Numbered from the stretch's first letter, positions 23,620 to 33,268 are shown. The stretch: 50,631 bases of DNA from DAORIO01 sp964384645 (GCA_964384645.1 CAYLKL010000006.1:1-50631), one strand, 5' to 3'. Notes: generated by a model from the letters alone, not told the origin. Translations and numbers: made by a program.

Positions 23620-24543
23620 TTATTTAGACAAATATTTTCGAACAGCGAGAGCTGAAGAAAGTGCGCCGAGTCCTATTCCGAAAAGTAAAACTATTACCAA
23701 AAGTGGTATGAAATGTGATACATAGTATTCGAGCATATCAACTCCCAAGAAATCAGTCATTTTATTAGACAACCAAACAGAAACTGGATAGAAAGATGCC
23801 ATTGCCAAAAACGCTGCCATAACTCCACAAATCATTCCTTCTACCATAAAAGGACCTGTTACATATCTAGAACTTGCACCCACAAGTCTCATAACTCCGA
23901 TTTCTTCTTTTGAAATGAAAATAGTTAGTCTGATTGTATTAAATGTAATTATTACTGAAATAACTGTCAAAACCAAAGTAAGCGCAACTCCTAGCGTTCT
24001 AGCGCTAACTATGATGTTGTTTAGTCTGTCGATAATACTTTTGTTTTTATTGTAGTTTATATTGTAAATAATCCCTTCGTTTGACTTTACTAATTCACTT
24101 TCAGGTGAAAGAGAATTTGCAATTGCTTCGTATTGAGTAGTATCCCGAGCTTTTATATTTATAGATCCACCAAGAGGATTTTCGCCGATTTCTTCAAGAG
24201 CTTGAAGAGTAAGTTCATCATCTTTTTTTCTTTCTTTGAACTGAGCAAGAGCAATATCGGCTGAAATGTAGCTTGCAGATTCTACTTCTGGTAATTTTTG
24301 AATTATGTCTTTGAATTCTAATATTTTTTCTTCAGATGCATCTGGAACAAAATAAACCGTTATATCTACTTTTTCCCTAACTTGATCCAAACTATTTGTC
24401 AGAACTGCTTGGAAAAACAAAATTCCCAAGACCACAGAGAGTGTAACCCACAAAACTAAAGTTGAAGCTAGTGAAACTATTCCGTTTCTGTAAAAATTTA
24501 GCACTCCACTTCTTATGATTCTTTTTATATCAAGTAAAAACAT
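23620..24543 (-). CDS. ftsX: Cell-division ABC permease FtsX
   Basis: 307 residues. Four membrane segments (about 22-44, 183-205, 232-255 and 278-300) with an extracellular domain after the first (VDITVYFVPDASEEKILEFKDIIQKLPEVESASYISADIALAQFKER). This is the FtsX layout. With FtsE it forms the complex that activates peptidoglycan hydrolases at the septum. It begins 4 bases after ftsE. No hydrolase partner is adjacent. Confidence 0.95.
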   Translation of the reverse strand: MFLLDIKRIIRSGVLNFYRNGIVSLASTLVLWVTLSVVLGILFFQAVLTNSLDQVREKVDITVYFVPDASEEKILEFKDIIQKLPEVESASYISADIALAQFKERKKDDELTLQALEEIGENPLGGSINIKARDTTQYEAIANSLSPESELVKSNEGIIYNINYNKNKSIIDRLNNIIVSARTLGVALTLVLTVISVIITFNTIRLTIFISKEEIGVMRLVGASSRYVTGPFMVEGMICGVMAAFLAMASFYPVSVWLSNKMTDFLGVDMLEYYVSHFIPLLVIVLLFGIGLGALSSALAVRKYLSK

Positions 24544-24547
24544 AAAT

Positions 24548-25228
24548 TTAAATTAAATATTTGCCATCTTTATCGTCTCTAACAATGCGACCACCTTCCA
24601 TTGTAATAACTCTTTTACCAATTGATTCGACGACTCCACGATTGTGGGTTGTCAGAACAACAGTTGTACCAAGGTCATTTATTTTTTTCAAAATCTGAAC
24701 CACTTCATATGTGTTTATTGGATCAAGGTTTCCTGTTGGCTCGTCAGCAATAATAACTTCTGGCTGATTGATAATTGCTCTTGCAATAGCAAGTCTCTGC
24801 CTTTCACCTCCTGACATTTGAGATGGAAAAGAATCCATCTTGTCTGAAAGGTCAACCAAATCTAAAACATGAGGAACATCAGTGTATATTTCATCGTCTG
24901 TCTTTCCCACTGCCTCCATCGCAAAAGCAATATTTTCATAAGCAGTTTTACTAGACAGAAGCTTGAAATCTTGAAAAACCATTCCAATTCTTTTTCGAAG
25001 TTTTAAAAGAGAATTTCGTCCAAGTTTGTGAATATCCACATCCTCGAACAAAACACGCCCTTTTGTTGGTTTATCTTCCGCCAAGATAAGCTTAAGAAGT
25101 GTAGTTTTTCCAGCACCAGAGTGCCCTACAATAGAAACAAATTCGCCAGACTTTATTTTTAGATTTATATCTAAAAGGGCTGGTGAATCTTTAGGATAAA
25201 TTTTTGAAACATCTTGAAAATTAATCAT
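24548..25228 (-). CDS. ftsE: Cell-division ATP-binding protein FtsE
   Basis: 226 residues. Walker A GHSGAGKTT, Q-loop MVFQDFKLL, signature MSGGERQRLAIARA, Walker B VIIADEPTGNLD and the switch His in LTTHN. It powers FtsX at the division site. Promoter at 25287; operon ftsE-ftsX. Confidence 0.95.
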   Translation of the reverse strand: MINFQDVSKIYPKDSPALLDINLKIKSGEFVSIVGHSGAGKTTLLKLILAEDKPTKGRVLFEDVDIHKLGRNSLLKLRKRIGMVFQDFKLLSSKTAYENIAFAMEAVGKTDDEIYTDVPHVLDLVDLSDKMDSFPSQMSGGERQRLAIARAIINQPEVIIADEPTGNLDPINTYEVVQILKKINDLGTTVVLTTHNRGVVESIGKRVITMEGGRIVRDDKDGKYLI

Positions 25229-25286
25229 TTTTTGAAAAAATTAAAAACAGAAAACCTATCGTTTATCGAGATTATCGTGCTTAAAT

Positions 25287-25295
25287 ATCATAGCA
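25287..25295 (-). promoter_or_regulatory. Extended -10 promoter of ftsEX
   Basis: TGCTATGAT on minus, inside a CGTGCT/AGCACG inverted repeat (25275-25296). A TTGAAT lies 14 bases upstream, too close for a normal -35. The leader is about 50 bases. Confidence 0.45.
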
Positions 25296-25315
25296 CGAAG
25301 AGATAAATTCAAAAA

Positions 25316-26200
25316 CTATAAATCAATCTCTTTTTCGATAAATTCATCAATATGCCCTTGTTTTAAAACGCCGTCAACATCACTTACCTCTACGCCTGTA
25401 CGATGATCTTTGACCATTTTATAAGGGTGTAATACATAAGAACGAATCTGATTTCCCCACTCTATTTCAGTTGTCTTTGAAATATACAAAGCTTCCATAC
25501 TTTTATTTTCCTTTGCTTCGTTATAACGATGTAGTTTACCAAAAAGTAACTCCATTGCTTTTTCTCTATTTGATTCCTGACTTCTTTCTGTAGCAACATG
25601 AACAGCAATGCCTGTTGGGATGTGAACTATCCGCACAGCTGTTTCTCTTTTGTTTACATTCTGCCCTCCTGGACCGCCCGATTTTGCAAAATCTATTTTT
25701 ATATCTTTTTCATTTATTTCTACTGCTTCACTCTTTGGAATAATTGGAATAACTTCAACTAAAGAAAAAGAAGTGTGTCTCAATTTTTTTGCATTGAACG
25801 GTGATATGCGAACGAGTCTATGAACACCTGATTCGTTTTTAAATGTTCGATATGCACTCTTGCCTGTTATTTCAATAGTTATATTTCTATATCCGCCGTG
25901 ATCATTTTTATTTTCGTGCAATATCTTTATAGAAAAATTATTATCTTTTGCAAATGCAAAATACATACCTAAAAGCATAGACGAAAAATCTTCGGCATCG
26001 TCACCCCCTGCGCCAGAGAAAATTGTGAGCACTGCATTTCCTTCGTCTATTGATTTAAATTTATTCAAAGATGCCTTGAGTTCCTGAAGTTTTTTAACTT
26101 TTATTTGGGAATCTTCTTTATTTTCCCAAAAAGTCGCTTCCGACATTTGGCTCTCCAAAATCCCAATTTCCTCTTCTGTTTTTTTCTTATCTAATATCAT
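25316..26200 (-). CDS. prfB: Peptide chain release factor 2
   Basis: 294 residues. The stop-recognition motif SPF (133-135) marks RF2 (UAA/UGA), and GGQ (178-180, SGGPGGQNVNK) is the catalytic loop. The C-terminus SYVLHPYKMVKDHRTGVEVSDVDGVL is typical. The N-terminal helical domain is short (about 60 residues against about 110 or more) and there is no programmed frameshift. RF2 implies UGA is a stop here, unlike Gracilibacteria. It sits between a membrane protein and ftsEX. Confidence 0.93.
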   Translation of the reverse strand: MILDKKKTEEEIGILESQMSEATFWENKEDSQIKVKKLQELKASLNKFKSIDEGNAVLTIFSGAGGDDAEDFSSMLLGMYFAFAKDNNFSIKILHENKNDHGGYRNITIEITGKSAYRTFKNESGVHRLVRISPFNAKKLRHTSFSLVEVIPIIPKSEAVEINEKDIKIDFAKSGGPGGQNVNKRETAVRIVHIPTGIAVHVATERSQESNREKAMELLFGKLHRYNEAKENKSMEALYISKTTEIEWGNQIRSYVLHPYKMVKDHRTGVEVSDVDGVLKQGHIDEFIEKEIDL

Positions 26201-26225
26201 AGTTCGATTTCTTCACAACAAGAAT

Positions 26226-26900
26226 TTATCTAGAGAAATATCTTGTATCTTTTAGGACAACTTCGAAAAGATCAATTACTCTCCTTGCCTCTCTTTGAGT
26301 CAAAATAAATTTTTCTCCTTCGTGGGCAATTTTATTTCTAACTTTATGAGCTTCCCACGCAAGTTGTAGCATTGGAAAATCTGCTTGTTCAATTGATTTC
26401 AATTTTTCACCAAGTGACTGACCCTGATAACCCATCTGAGTTATCACATCTTCCAAAAGTAAATCAGCTTCAATTATTGCCATTCGCCAATTTGAAGGAT
26501 TCTCAGACGAAACATGTGCTTTTATTTTTAGCCAAGTTGGGTTTACTTCGTCGCTTGTCATATGTCCTGGAATTGTTTTGTCGACTTTTTTCTTTTGCTT
26601 TTTATCCATTTCATTCAAGCGAATCAAAATATAAGAAATAACTGCAATTAAAAATACTGAAATAACCGCAAGTATTGCTTGAAAAATAGACTTTAGAGGT
26701 CCTTCTGTTAAGAAAAGCCAAATTGCTTTTAGAATTTGAACGAGATTATAAAAAAGAAAATCTAAATTTAAGTATCTTGGATTAAAAATTGGTTCTATTC
26801 CTTGTGCTTGTGTTGACCCAACGGCAAAAAAACCAATAAATCCTATTGTGGCAACAAGCAAAACTATATGTTTAATAAAACCTTTATTTTTTATTTTCAT
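26226..26900 (-). CDS. Membrane protein with a HEPN-like C-terminal helix bundle
   Basis: 224 residues. A signal-like helix (about 10-30, ending TQAQG), a second span (about 70-95), a basic linker (KKQKKKVDK) and a helical C-terminal domain (about 120-220) ending with WEAHKVRNKIAHEG. Arg188-x4-His193 with Asn189 matches the HEPN RNase/nucleotide-binding motif RNxxxH; the surrounding lengths fit a HEPN or DUF4145-like fold. The family is common next to prfB in CPR by memory. Function unknown. Confidence 0.7.
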   Translation of the reverse strand: MKIKNKGFIKHIVLLVATIGFIGFFAVGSTQAQGIEPIFNPRYLNLDFLFYNLVQILKAIWLFLTEGPLKSIFQAILAVISVFLIAVISYILIRLNEMDKKQKKKVDKTIPGHMTSDEVNPTWLKIKAHVSSENPSNWRMAIIEADLLLEDVITQMGYQGQSLGEKLKSIEQADFPMLQLAWEAHKVRNKIAHEGEKFILTQREARRVIDLFEVVLKDTRYFSR

Positions 26901-26906
26901 TTAAAA

Positions 26907-26912
26907 AATATA
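26907..26912 (-). promoter_or_regulatory. Possible -10 element, leaderless
   Basis: TATATT on minus, 6 bases before the ATG at 26900, in the gap after gatA. Weaker than the others. Confidence 0.35.
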
Positions 26913-26929
26913 AATACAATGAATTACTT

Positions 26930-28339
26930 CTATTGTAACCTTTCAAAAGCTTTTCCGAAACCTAAAACTGCTTCATCTTGCCCAAAATCTGAAACCAAGT
27001 GTATATCCAATGGAAGTCCATCTTTGTTGAAACCATTTGGAATTGATATAGCTGGTAGCCCGGCGATGTTTGCTGGAACTGTAAAAATGTCTGACAAATA
27101 CATTGAGACTGGATCTTTTACTTTTTCACCAATTTTAAATGCTGGAGTTGGGGCTGTCGGACTAACTATCGCATCAACTTTTGTAAAAGCTTCATTAAAT
27201 TCTTTTTTTATTAGATCTCTAACCAAAAGAGCTTTTCTGTAATATGCATCGAAATAACCATGCGACAAAACATATGCGCCCAATATAACTCTTCTTCTTG
27301 TTTCCGGGCCAAAACCTTTTGCTTTTGTATTGGCGTAAACATCAAACAAATTTCCACCATCTTCCCTGAGTCCGTATCGAATACCATCGAACCGCGCCAG
27401 GTTTGTAGAAACTTCAGCTGGCATCAAAATATAATAAGCAGCTAAAGAATAGCTCATATTTGGCATACTAATATCTACAATTTTAAAACCAGAATTTTCT
27501 AATTTTTTAACTGTTTTTTCAAAATTTTCTAATACTTCTGGATCAATCCCCTCTTTTCTGATTTCATTCCAAGGAACACCTAGGGTTTTTATTTCTTTTT
27601 GTTTAGGTTTTAAGTTTTCATTTACAGAAGTTGCATCTTTTTCATCAAAACCACCAATACAATTTTGTATTATTTCTGCGTCTTCAGATGTTTTTGTAAT
27701 TGGACCAATTTGATCTAGTGAATTTCCCATAGCAATAGCGCCGTATCTTGAAGTAAAGCCGTAGCTTGATTTAAAGCCAACTACTCCACAAAATGATGCG
27801 GGTTGTCGAATAGAACCAGCTGTATCTGTACCGAGTGATGCAACACAAAAACCTGAAGCAACACAAACAGCAGAACCTCCCGAAGACCCACCGGCAACTC
27901 TTTCGTTGTCATAAGGATTTTTTACAACTCCATATGCAGAATTTTCAGTAGAACTACCCATAGCAAATTCATCCATGTTTGCCCTACCAATAATTACAGC
28001 GCCCGCATCACGAAGCTTTTGCACAACAGTCGCTGAATAAGTTGCAATATAATTTTCTAAAATTTTTGATGCAGCGCTTACACGATGATCAACAAATAAA
28101 ATGTTATCTTTTATAATTACAGGAACACCACACATTGGGTTTGCCTCACCTTTTGAAATTTTTTCATCAGCATCACGTGCTTGAATCTCCCAATCAGAAA
28201 AAACTTCAAGAACTGCATTTAACTCAGAATTTTTTTCTTCTATATTTTTTACACACTGTACACATAAATCAAAAGCGCTATATTTTTTTTCACGCAAATC
28301 ACTACTTACTTGTTTAATTGTTAGATTTTTTATATCCAT
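26930..28339 (-). CDS. gatA: Asp/Glu-tRNA amidotransferase subunit A
   Basis: 469 residues. Amidase signature with the Ser-cisSer-Lys triad: Lys77 (VIIKDN), Ser152 (AGGSSGGSA) and Ser176 (TDTAGSIRQP). GatCAB converts Glu-tRNA(Gln), and often Asp-tRNA(Asn), to the amide form; subunit A makes ammonia from glutamine. Starts inside the gatC stop (TAATG, one-base overlap). gatB is not in this window. Confidence 0.96.
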   Translation of the reverse strand: MDIKNLTIKQVSSDLREKKYSAFDLCVQCVKNIEEKNSELNAVLEVFSDWEIQARDADEKISKGEANPMCGVPVIIKDNILFVDHRVSAASKILENYIATYSATVVQKLRDAGAVIIGRANMDEFAMGSSTENSAYGVVKNPYDNERVAGGSSGGSAVCVASGFCVASLGTDTAGSIRQPASFCGVVGFKSSYGFTSRYGAIAMGNSLDQIGPITKTSEDAEIIQNCIGGFDEKDATSVNENLKPKQKEIKTLGVPWNEIRKEGIDPEVLENFEKTVKKLENSGFKIVDISMPNMSYSLAAYYILMPAEVSTNLARFDGIRYGLREDGGNLFDVYANTKAKGFGPETRRRVILGAYVLSHGYFDAYYRKALLVRDLIKKEFNEAFTKVDAIVSPTAPTPAFKIGEKVKDPVSMYLSDIFTVPANIAGLPAISIPNGFNKDGLPLDIHLVSDFGQDEAVLGFGKAFERLQ

Positions 28340-28617
28340 TACAGTATTGATTTAACTTTTAGGAAATCTCCGTCTCGATCTGGAAATTGATTTTTTATTT
28401 TTTCTACTTGATCAGGATTATATTCATTTACAGCATCAGCCCTAAAGACATTATGGACTTGATCTATTTCTGCTGGTTTATCTTCTGTTGCAACCTCTCT
28501 TATTCTATCCACATAAGCCAAAATAGAGCCCATATCTTGGGCGAAACTAGCTTTTTCCTCTTCTGTTTGACTAACCCTGGCAAGCTTGGCCAAAGCTTCT
28601 ATTTCGTGTTTCTCCAT
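28339..28617 (-). CDS. gatC: Asp/Glu-tRNA amidotransferase subunit C
   Basis: 92 residues: EIEALAKLARVSQTEEEKASFAQDMGSILAYVDRIREV, then DQVHNVFRADAVNEYNP, the typical GatC N-helix and the loop that wraps round GatA. First gene of the gatC-gatA pair, with a leaderless promoter. Confidence 0.95.
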   Translation of the reverse strand: MEKHEIEALAKLARVSQTEEEKASFAQDMGSILAYVDRIREVATEDKPAEIDQVHNVFRADAVNEYNPDQVEKIKNQFPDRDGDFLKVKSIL

Positions 28618-28623
28618 ATTTTT

Positions 28624-28632
28624 AGTATATCA
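28624..28632 (-). promoter_or_regulatory. Extended -10 promoter, leaderless (gatC)
   Basis: TGATATACT on minus; TATACT at 28624-28629, 6 bases before the gatC ATG. Confidence 0.6.
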
Positions 28633-28656
28633 AAATAAGGCTTAAAATAGGAGTCC

Positions 28657-30666
28657 TTAGATAATTAGATCTTTGAATTCTTTTTCGTCAATAATTTTAA
28701 CCCCCAGTCTTTTTGCGTCATCTAATTTTGAACCCGCACTATCTCCAGCCAAAACATAATTCGTATTTCTTGAGACAGAACTTGAAACTTTTCCACCAAG
28801 TGAATTTATTTTTTCTTTTGCATCATCCCTAGACAAAGTCGGCAGTGTTCCTGTTAGAACAAAAGTCATACCGGAGAATTTTGCATTTGATATCTTTTCT
28901 GCCTTCTTGATTTTTACACCATTGTTTTCTAATCGCTCTATAAAATGCAAATTATCTTTATCTCTAAAAAATTCATAGACGCTTTTTGCAACAACGGGAC
29001 CAATATTTTCAATTGCTTCTACTTGCTCCAAACTTGCTCCAATTATTTTTTTAAGATTCCCAAAATTATTCGCTAAATCTTTAGCTGTTTCTTCTCCGAC
29101 ATGTAAAATTCCCAATGAATAAATAAAACGCCAAAGTGAAATTTCTTTTTTTGACTGAATTGAATCAATTATATTTTTGGCAGACTTTTCTCCAAACCTA
29201 TCAAGACCAGAGAGGTCTGATTCTTCTAGCAAAAACAAATCACTCGCGTCAGTAATGAGTCCTTCGTCTTTTAGTCGATCTAAAATTTTTGGTCCGACTT
29301 CATAAATTTCAAATATACTAACAAAATGTTGCATTCCTCTTATGTTTTTTGCTGGACATTTTTTATTAACACAATAAAAAGCAACAGTCTTACCTGCGCC
29401 GCCTTCTTTTTTAGAAACTTCTAAATTACAGACCGGACAAACTTCTGGCATGTTAAATTTCTTTTCTTTCCCTATTCTTAATTTAGGCAAAACTTCTACA
29501 ACTTCTGGAATAACATCTCCCGCCTTTTGAATAACAACAGTATCTCCAATTTTAATATCCAATCTCTCTATCTGGTCCATATTATGAAGTGTTGCCTTTG
29601 ACACAACAGAGCCTGCTACAAGCGTAGGAGTAAAATGAGCAAGGGGTGTTAAAACTCCAGTCCTTCCAACGTTTACAGTTATTGAGACAACTTTTGTAGT
29701 TGCTTTTTCTGCTGGATATTTATATGCAATCGCATATCTAGGAGCTTTTCCAACAACACCTAATTCATCTTGAAATGACAAATTATCGACACACACAACA
29801 ATGCCGTCAGTTCCATAATCAAGACTTTCTCTTATCTTAGAAACTTTTTCTATAAAAGAAAAAACACTATCTATATCTTTTACCTTTAATTCCTGAGGTG
29901 AAAGAGAAAAACCAATACTTCTTAAAAGAGTATGCCTATCAGAGTGGTTTCTAATATCACCATCAAAACCTCTTACAATCGGAGCATCGTAAGCAAAAAA
30001 ATCTAATTTTCTTTTTGCAGCCAAGCTTGGATCAAGTTGTCTAAGCGAACCAGCTGCCGCGTTTCTCGTGTTCGCAAAAAGTGATTTATCTTCTTTTTTA
30101 TTTTGTTTATTAAGTTCCTTCCAAACTGTTTTTGACATTACAGCTTCACCACGAACTTCAATATAATCTGGAAATGGTGCCATAAGTTTCAAAGGGATTG
30201 AATTTACGGTTTTTAAATTCTGAGTTATGTCTTCTCCAACAAATCCATCACCACGAGTTGCACCACGAACAAAAATACCATTTTCGTAAACAAGAGATAC
30301 CGCCAAACCATCCATTTTTATTTCACAAAAATATTCTATATTTTTAGTTGTTCCCAATAACTTATGAACACGCTTCTCCCACTCCAACACTTCCTCTTTT
30401 GAAAATGCATCGTTTAAAGAAAGCATTCTTGTTTCGTGTTGTACTTTTACAAACTTATCTAAAGGTTTTCCGCCAACACGATTAAGTGGCGAATTTTGAT
30501 TTACTAAATTTGGATATGTTTTTTCTAAAACCTTTAACTCTCTAGACAAAGAATCATATACTTCGTCCGTAACCGAAGGATTATCATATGTGTGGTATGC
30601 TTCGCGCAATTCATCTATCTGCTTTTCAAGCATTCTCATTCTTTTTTCTGCCTCTCCTTTATTCAT
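28657..30666 (-). CDS. ligA: NAD-dependent DNA ligase LigA
   Basis: 669 residues, normal length. Adenylation domain with the active Lys117 in CEIKMDGLAVS, OB fold, a zinc finger (CPVC ... CVNKKC, about 408-431), helix-hairpin-helix repeats and a C-terminal BRCT domain (from about residue 590, FSGMTFVLTGTL). Joins nicks using NAD+. It ends 40 bases before the gatC start on the same strand; its transcript is leaderless and begins right after the terminator of the preceding operon. Confidence 0.97.
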   Translation of the reverse strand: MNKGEAEKRMRMLEKQIDELREAYHTYDNPSVTDEVYDSLSRELKVLEKTYPNLVNQNSPLNRVGGKPLDKFVKVQHETRMLSLNDAFSKEEVLEWEKRVHKLLGTTKNIEYFCEIKMDGLAVSLVYENGIFVRGATRGDGFVGEDITQNLKTVNSIPLKLMAPFPDYIEVRGEAVMSKTVWKELNKQNKKEDKSLFANTRNAAAGSLRQLDPSLAAKRKLDFFAYDAPIVRGFDGDIRNHSDRHTLLRSIGFSLSPQELKVKDIDSVFSFIEKVSKIRESLDYGTDGIVVCVDNLSFQDELGVVGKAPRYAIAYKYPAEKATTKVVSITVNVGRTGVLTPLAHFTPTLVAGSVVSKATLHNMDQIERLDIKIGDTVVIQKAGDVIPEVVEVLPKLRIGKEKKFNMPEVCPVCNLEVSKKEGGAGKTVAFYCVNKKCPAKNIRGMQHFVSIFEIYEVGPKILDRLKDEGLITDASDLFLLEESDLSGLDRFGEKSAKNIIDSIQSKKEISLWRFIYSLGILHVGEETAKDLANNFGNLKKIIGASLEQVEAIENIGPVVAKSVYEFFRDKDNLHFIERLENNGVKIKKAEKISNAKFSGMTFVLTGTLPTLSRDDAKEKINSLGGKVSSSVSRNTNYVLAGDSAGSKLDDAKRLGVKIIDEKEFKDLII

Positions 30667-30673
30667 AAAAGCA

Positions 30674-30679
30674 ATTATA
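30674..30679 (-). promoter_or_regulatory. -10 element of ligA, leaderless, touching a terminator
   Basis: TATAAT on minus, 7 bases before the ATG at 30666. Its first base is the last base of the terminator stem 30679-30710; the -35 position lies inside the stem. Confidence 0.6.
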
Positions 30680-30710
30680 CTAAAAAAGGCGCCGAAGCGC
30701 CTTTTTTAGT
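30679..30710 (-). terminator. Terminator of the pilus cluster
   Basis: A 14-base-pair perfect stem (ACTAAAAAAGGCGC / GCGCCTTTTTTAGT), loop CGAA (TTCG on the transcribed minus RNA). Confidence 0.93.
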
Positions 30711-30718
30711 ATGTTAAA

Positions 30719-33268
30719 TTAATTTGGGGTAAAAACTTGATAAAGCTCGGCGTAAACTCCCGCTGGAATAACTTTTCTATGTCCAAATTCAAACCTCCAA
30801 GATAAATCACCACTTCTTGCGTCCGCCGTAGTTGTACCTGAGCCAATTCGAGTACTGCTACCTGGCGGACTATAGAACGTTTGTTTCCAAGGAGAAAAAG
30901 TGGTCTCAAAATCAGAATTAGTCATATTTGTGTTAAAAATATGTATGTCATCTACCCAAGTTGTAAGCTCAACAATATCAGCACTAGAATTTACAGGGAC
31001 ACCATTTTTTGAATAAAGTCTCATTGAAATTTTTGCTTGAGCTCCTGGAGTTAAGTAGCTTGATACATCTAAAACAACGTGTTGCCAACCCTCATTTCCA
31101 GAAACGTCATCTTCCCAAACAACATTTCCATTTATAAGAAATTGTTTTTTATATCTATCTGTTAATGTTCCTGGGTAAGAATCCTTTACCCAAGCCGAGA
31201 GAACATACGAACTATTCTGAGGCTTTACTTTTATAGTCTCCCAAGCTGTCTCACTTGGAATACCATAAGCATCATAAGAAACTAATCCGACTTTATAAAT
31301 ACCAGGTTGAGTAAATGTATATGTTACGTTTTTACCAATCTTTCTATCACCATACGCATCACCATTTCCAAAGCTCCATTCATACCTGTTTATTTTATTT
31401 CCCAAAGAGCTTACGGCATTGCCCAAAAAATTAACAGTTAACGGAACATTGCCTTCTTTTGAAGAGCTGACAATTGTACTAGTTGGAAGACTAATACCTT
31501 GCCCTCCGAAATAATTTCCATCGAGGACTGCATTTTCCGTATCGAGTGTCTGACAAGCTGGTATTTTACCAATAGTACCCGAAGAACAAAGATCACTTCT
31601 CTTAAACCAATTTTCCCTAATTGTTACTAAACCGTTTTGGTTCAATGGGTTTGCAAAACCGAAATGAAGTTGTGTTGTTAAAAATAAATTTCTAAACAGT
31701 GTAGTGTTTTCACCACCCAATTCATTCTCCAAACCAGAATTATTGTGTCGATCAAAATTTATAAACAATTGTCTCCTAAGTAAAATATTATGTCTTGCTT
31801 CCCAAGAATTCTCATGACCACTTGAAGCAACACAATGCCTGCAACCTCTAAAAAGGTTTGCTTCAATTAAAGCATTTGCATTGATTTCTGTACCAGAGCC
31901 ACCCACCCAAACACTATAACCATACCCCTCTCTTACATTTTCGTGGAAAAAATTATGGTGCACATGTGCGCCGTCTAATCTATAGAGCCAAATTGCCCAT
32001 TTATCCCAAGCAAATATTTCATTATTATCCACTTCCAAACCTGAGTGAAGACTTCTTACGGCATTAGCGACACCGGTTGCAGAATAACCATGATCTAATA
32101 TGTCTGGATTTGGGCCTTTTAATCTTAGTCCTGTAATTCTCACATCAGGTCCCCCTGTTACAAAAACGGCAGAAAATTCTGGTTCAGGAAAAAATGAGTT
32201 TGAAAACAACAAAGCACCCATAGATCCATTAATACCCCTTCCAGAGGCAAGAGTTACTCCAGCAGGAATACTAATATTTTTTTCTCCTGTCAAATCAATT
32301 ACTGCGTCATCATTAACGTATACAATTTGTCCACTAGTAGCACTTTGTAGTGCTTCTTTGAGTTCTTGTTTATTTGATACAACAAAACTAGCGCTACCTT
32401 TGTTTATTAAATTTAAGTAACATTCACCACCTCCAACAGGGCTACCTGTTGGATTTAATTTTGATGAAAAATTTTCGCCAGCAGTTGAAAGTGTTTGACA
32501 CTCTGTACCTACAACAAAAGAAACTCTGTCTGATGGAATAGAATAATTACCAGAAAAATCAAAAGCTTGAACCATAAAACCAGCATCGTATCCATTAGTT
32601 CCATATTCCCCAGAATAACCGACTCCATTCAATAAATTAGGTATCGTAAAAGTATTCACATTTTTACTCCTTACAGAAAAGTGGACTCCATCATTGGTGC
32701 TATTTATTGGACCAAAAACAGAATAACCCTGAATATCATCCCCGCCAACTAAATCCCAGCCAATAGTCACTGAATTTCCGTCAGTGCTAATAACTCTAAC
32801 ATTTTGAACTTGTGATGGTGGTTCAATGTCACCAGAAGACTGCCCGCAACCCCTAGTGTCTATACCCTTCATTGCAGAATTTGTATAAAAACCAGTCTCT
32901 GAGACAGATTTTGCTCTAAAGAAATATCGAGTGCACGGCGTTAAGTTTGTTAATTCTATTTTATGTAAAACAACACCATTTACTGAAGCGGGAGAATCAT
33001 TCACTATAGCTTGCGGCAAGCTCAATTTTGAAGTACCCAACATCATCTCTGTTGTACTTTTTATATCAGTCTTCCAATAAACAGTTGCTGAATCTTGAGT
33101 TATGTTTGTAACCAAAAGATTTGAGACAGTTGGTTTTTGGCCAATCACTTCTCCTATTAAATTTCTAGAAAAACCTTTTGGAAAATCTAAAACATAACTT
33201 AAGGCAAATATTATTACCACTAACGCCACTCCAGCTACAATACTTACCTTTCTTTGTTTATTGTTCAT
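30719..33268 (-). CDS. Large extracellular protein: FN3, beta-helix, PKD and jelly-roll domains
   Basis: 849 residues. Membrane anchor (about 10-26); FN3-like domains at about 45-135 and 150-250; a right-handed beta-helix of the pectate-lyase type at about 300-570 (SIPAGVTLASGRG ... VHHNFFHENVREGYGYSVWVGGSG); a PKD domain at about 600-685 (YEWSFGNGDAYGD); and a C-terminal carbohydrate-binding-like jelly roll. No catalytic residues can be assigned. It is the last gene of the pilus cluster and may be a surface adhesin or a pilus-linked carbohydrate-binding protein. Confidence 0.85.
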   Translation of the reverse strand: MNNKQRKVSIVAGVALVVIIFALSYVLDFPKGFSRNLIGEVIGQKPTVSNLLVTNITQDSATVYWKTDIKSTTEMMLGTSKLSLPQAIVNDSPASVNGVVLHKIELTNLTPCTRYFFRAKSVSETGFYTNSAMKGIDTRGCGQSSGDIEPPSQVQNVRVISTDGNSVTIGWDLVGGDDIQGYSVFGPINSTNDGVHFSVRSKNVNTFTIPNLLNGVGYSGEYGTNGYDAGFMVQAFDFSGNYSIPSDRVSFVVGTECQTLSTAGENFSSKLNPTGSPVGGGECYLNLINKGSASFVVSNKQELKEALQSATSGQIVYVNDDAVIDLTGEKNISIPAGVTLASGRGINGSMGALLFSNSFFPEPEFSAVFVTGGPDVRITGLRLKGPNPDILDHGYSATGVANAVRSLHSGLEVDNNEIFAWDKWAIWLYRLDGAHVHHNFFHENVREGYGYSVWVGGSGTEINANALIEANLFRGCRHCVASSGHENSWEARHNILLRRQLFINFDRHNNSGLENELGGENTTLFRNLFLTTQLHFGFANPLNQNGLVTIRENWFKRSDLCSSGTIGKIPACQTLDTENAVLDGNYFGGQGISLPTSTIVSSSKEGNVPLTVNFLGNAVSSLGNKINRYEWSFGNGDAYGDRKIGKNVTYTFTQPGIYKVGLVSYDAYGIPSETAWETIKVKPQNSSYVLSAWVKDSYPGTLTDRYKKQFLINGNVVWEDDVSGNEGWQHVVLDVSSYLTPGAQAKISMRLYSKNGVPVNSSADIVELTTWVDDIHIFNTNMTNSDFETTFSPWKQTFYSPPGSSTRIGSGTTTADARSGDLSWRFEFGHRKVIPAGVYAELYQVFTPN

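Noticed and set aside
23344..23725. Plus-strand frames across tRNA-Gln and its partner copy
   Set aside because: They cover a tRNA gene on the other strand and palindromic repeats; no start signals.
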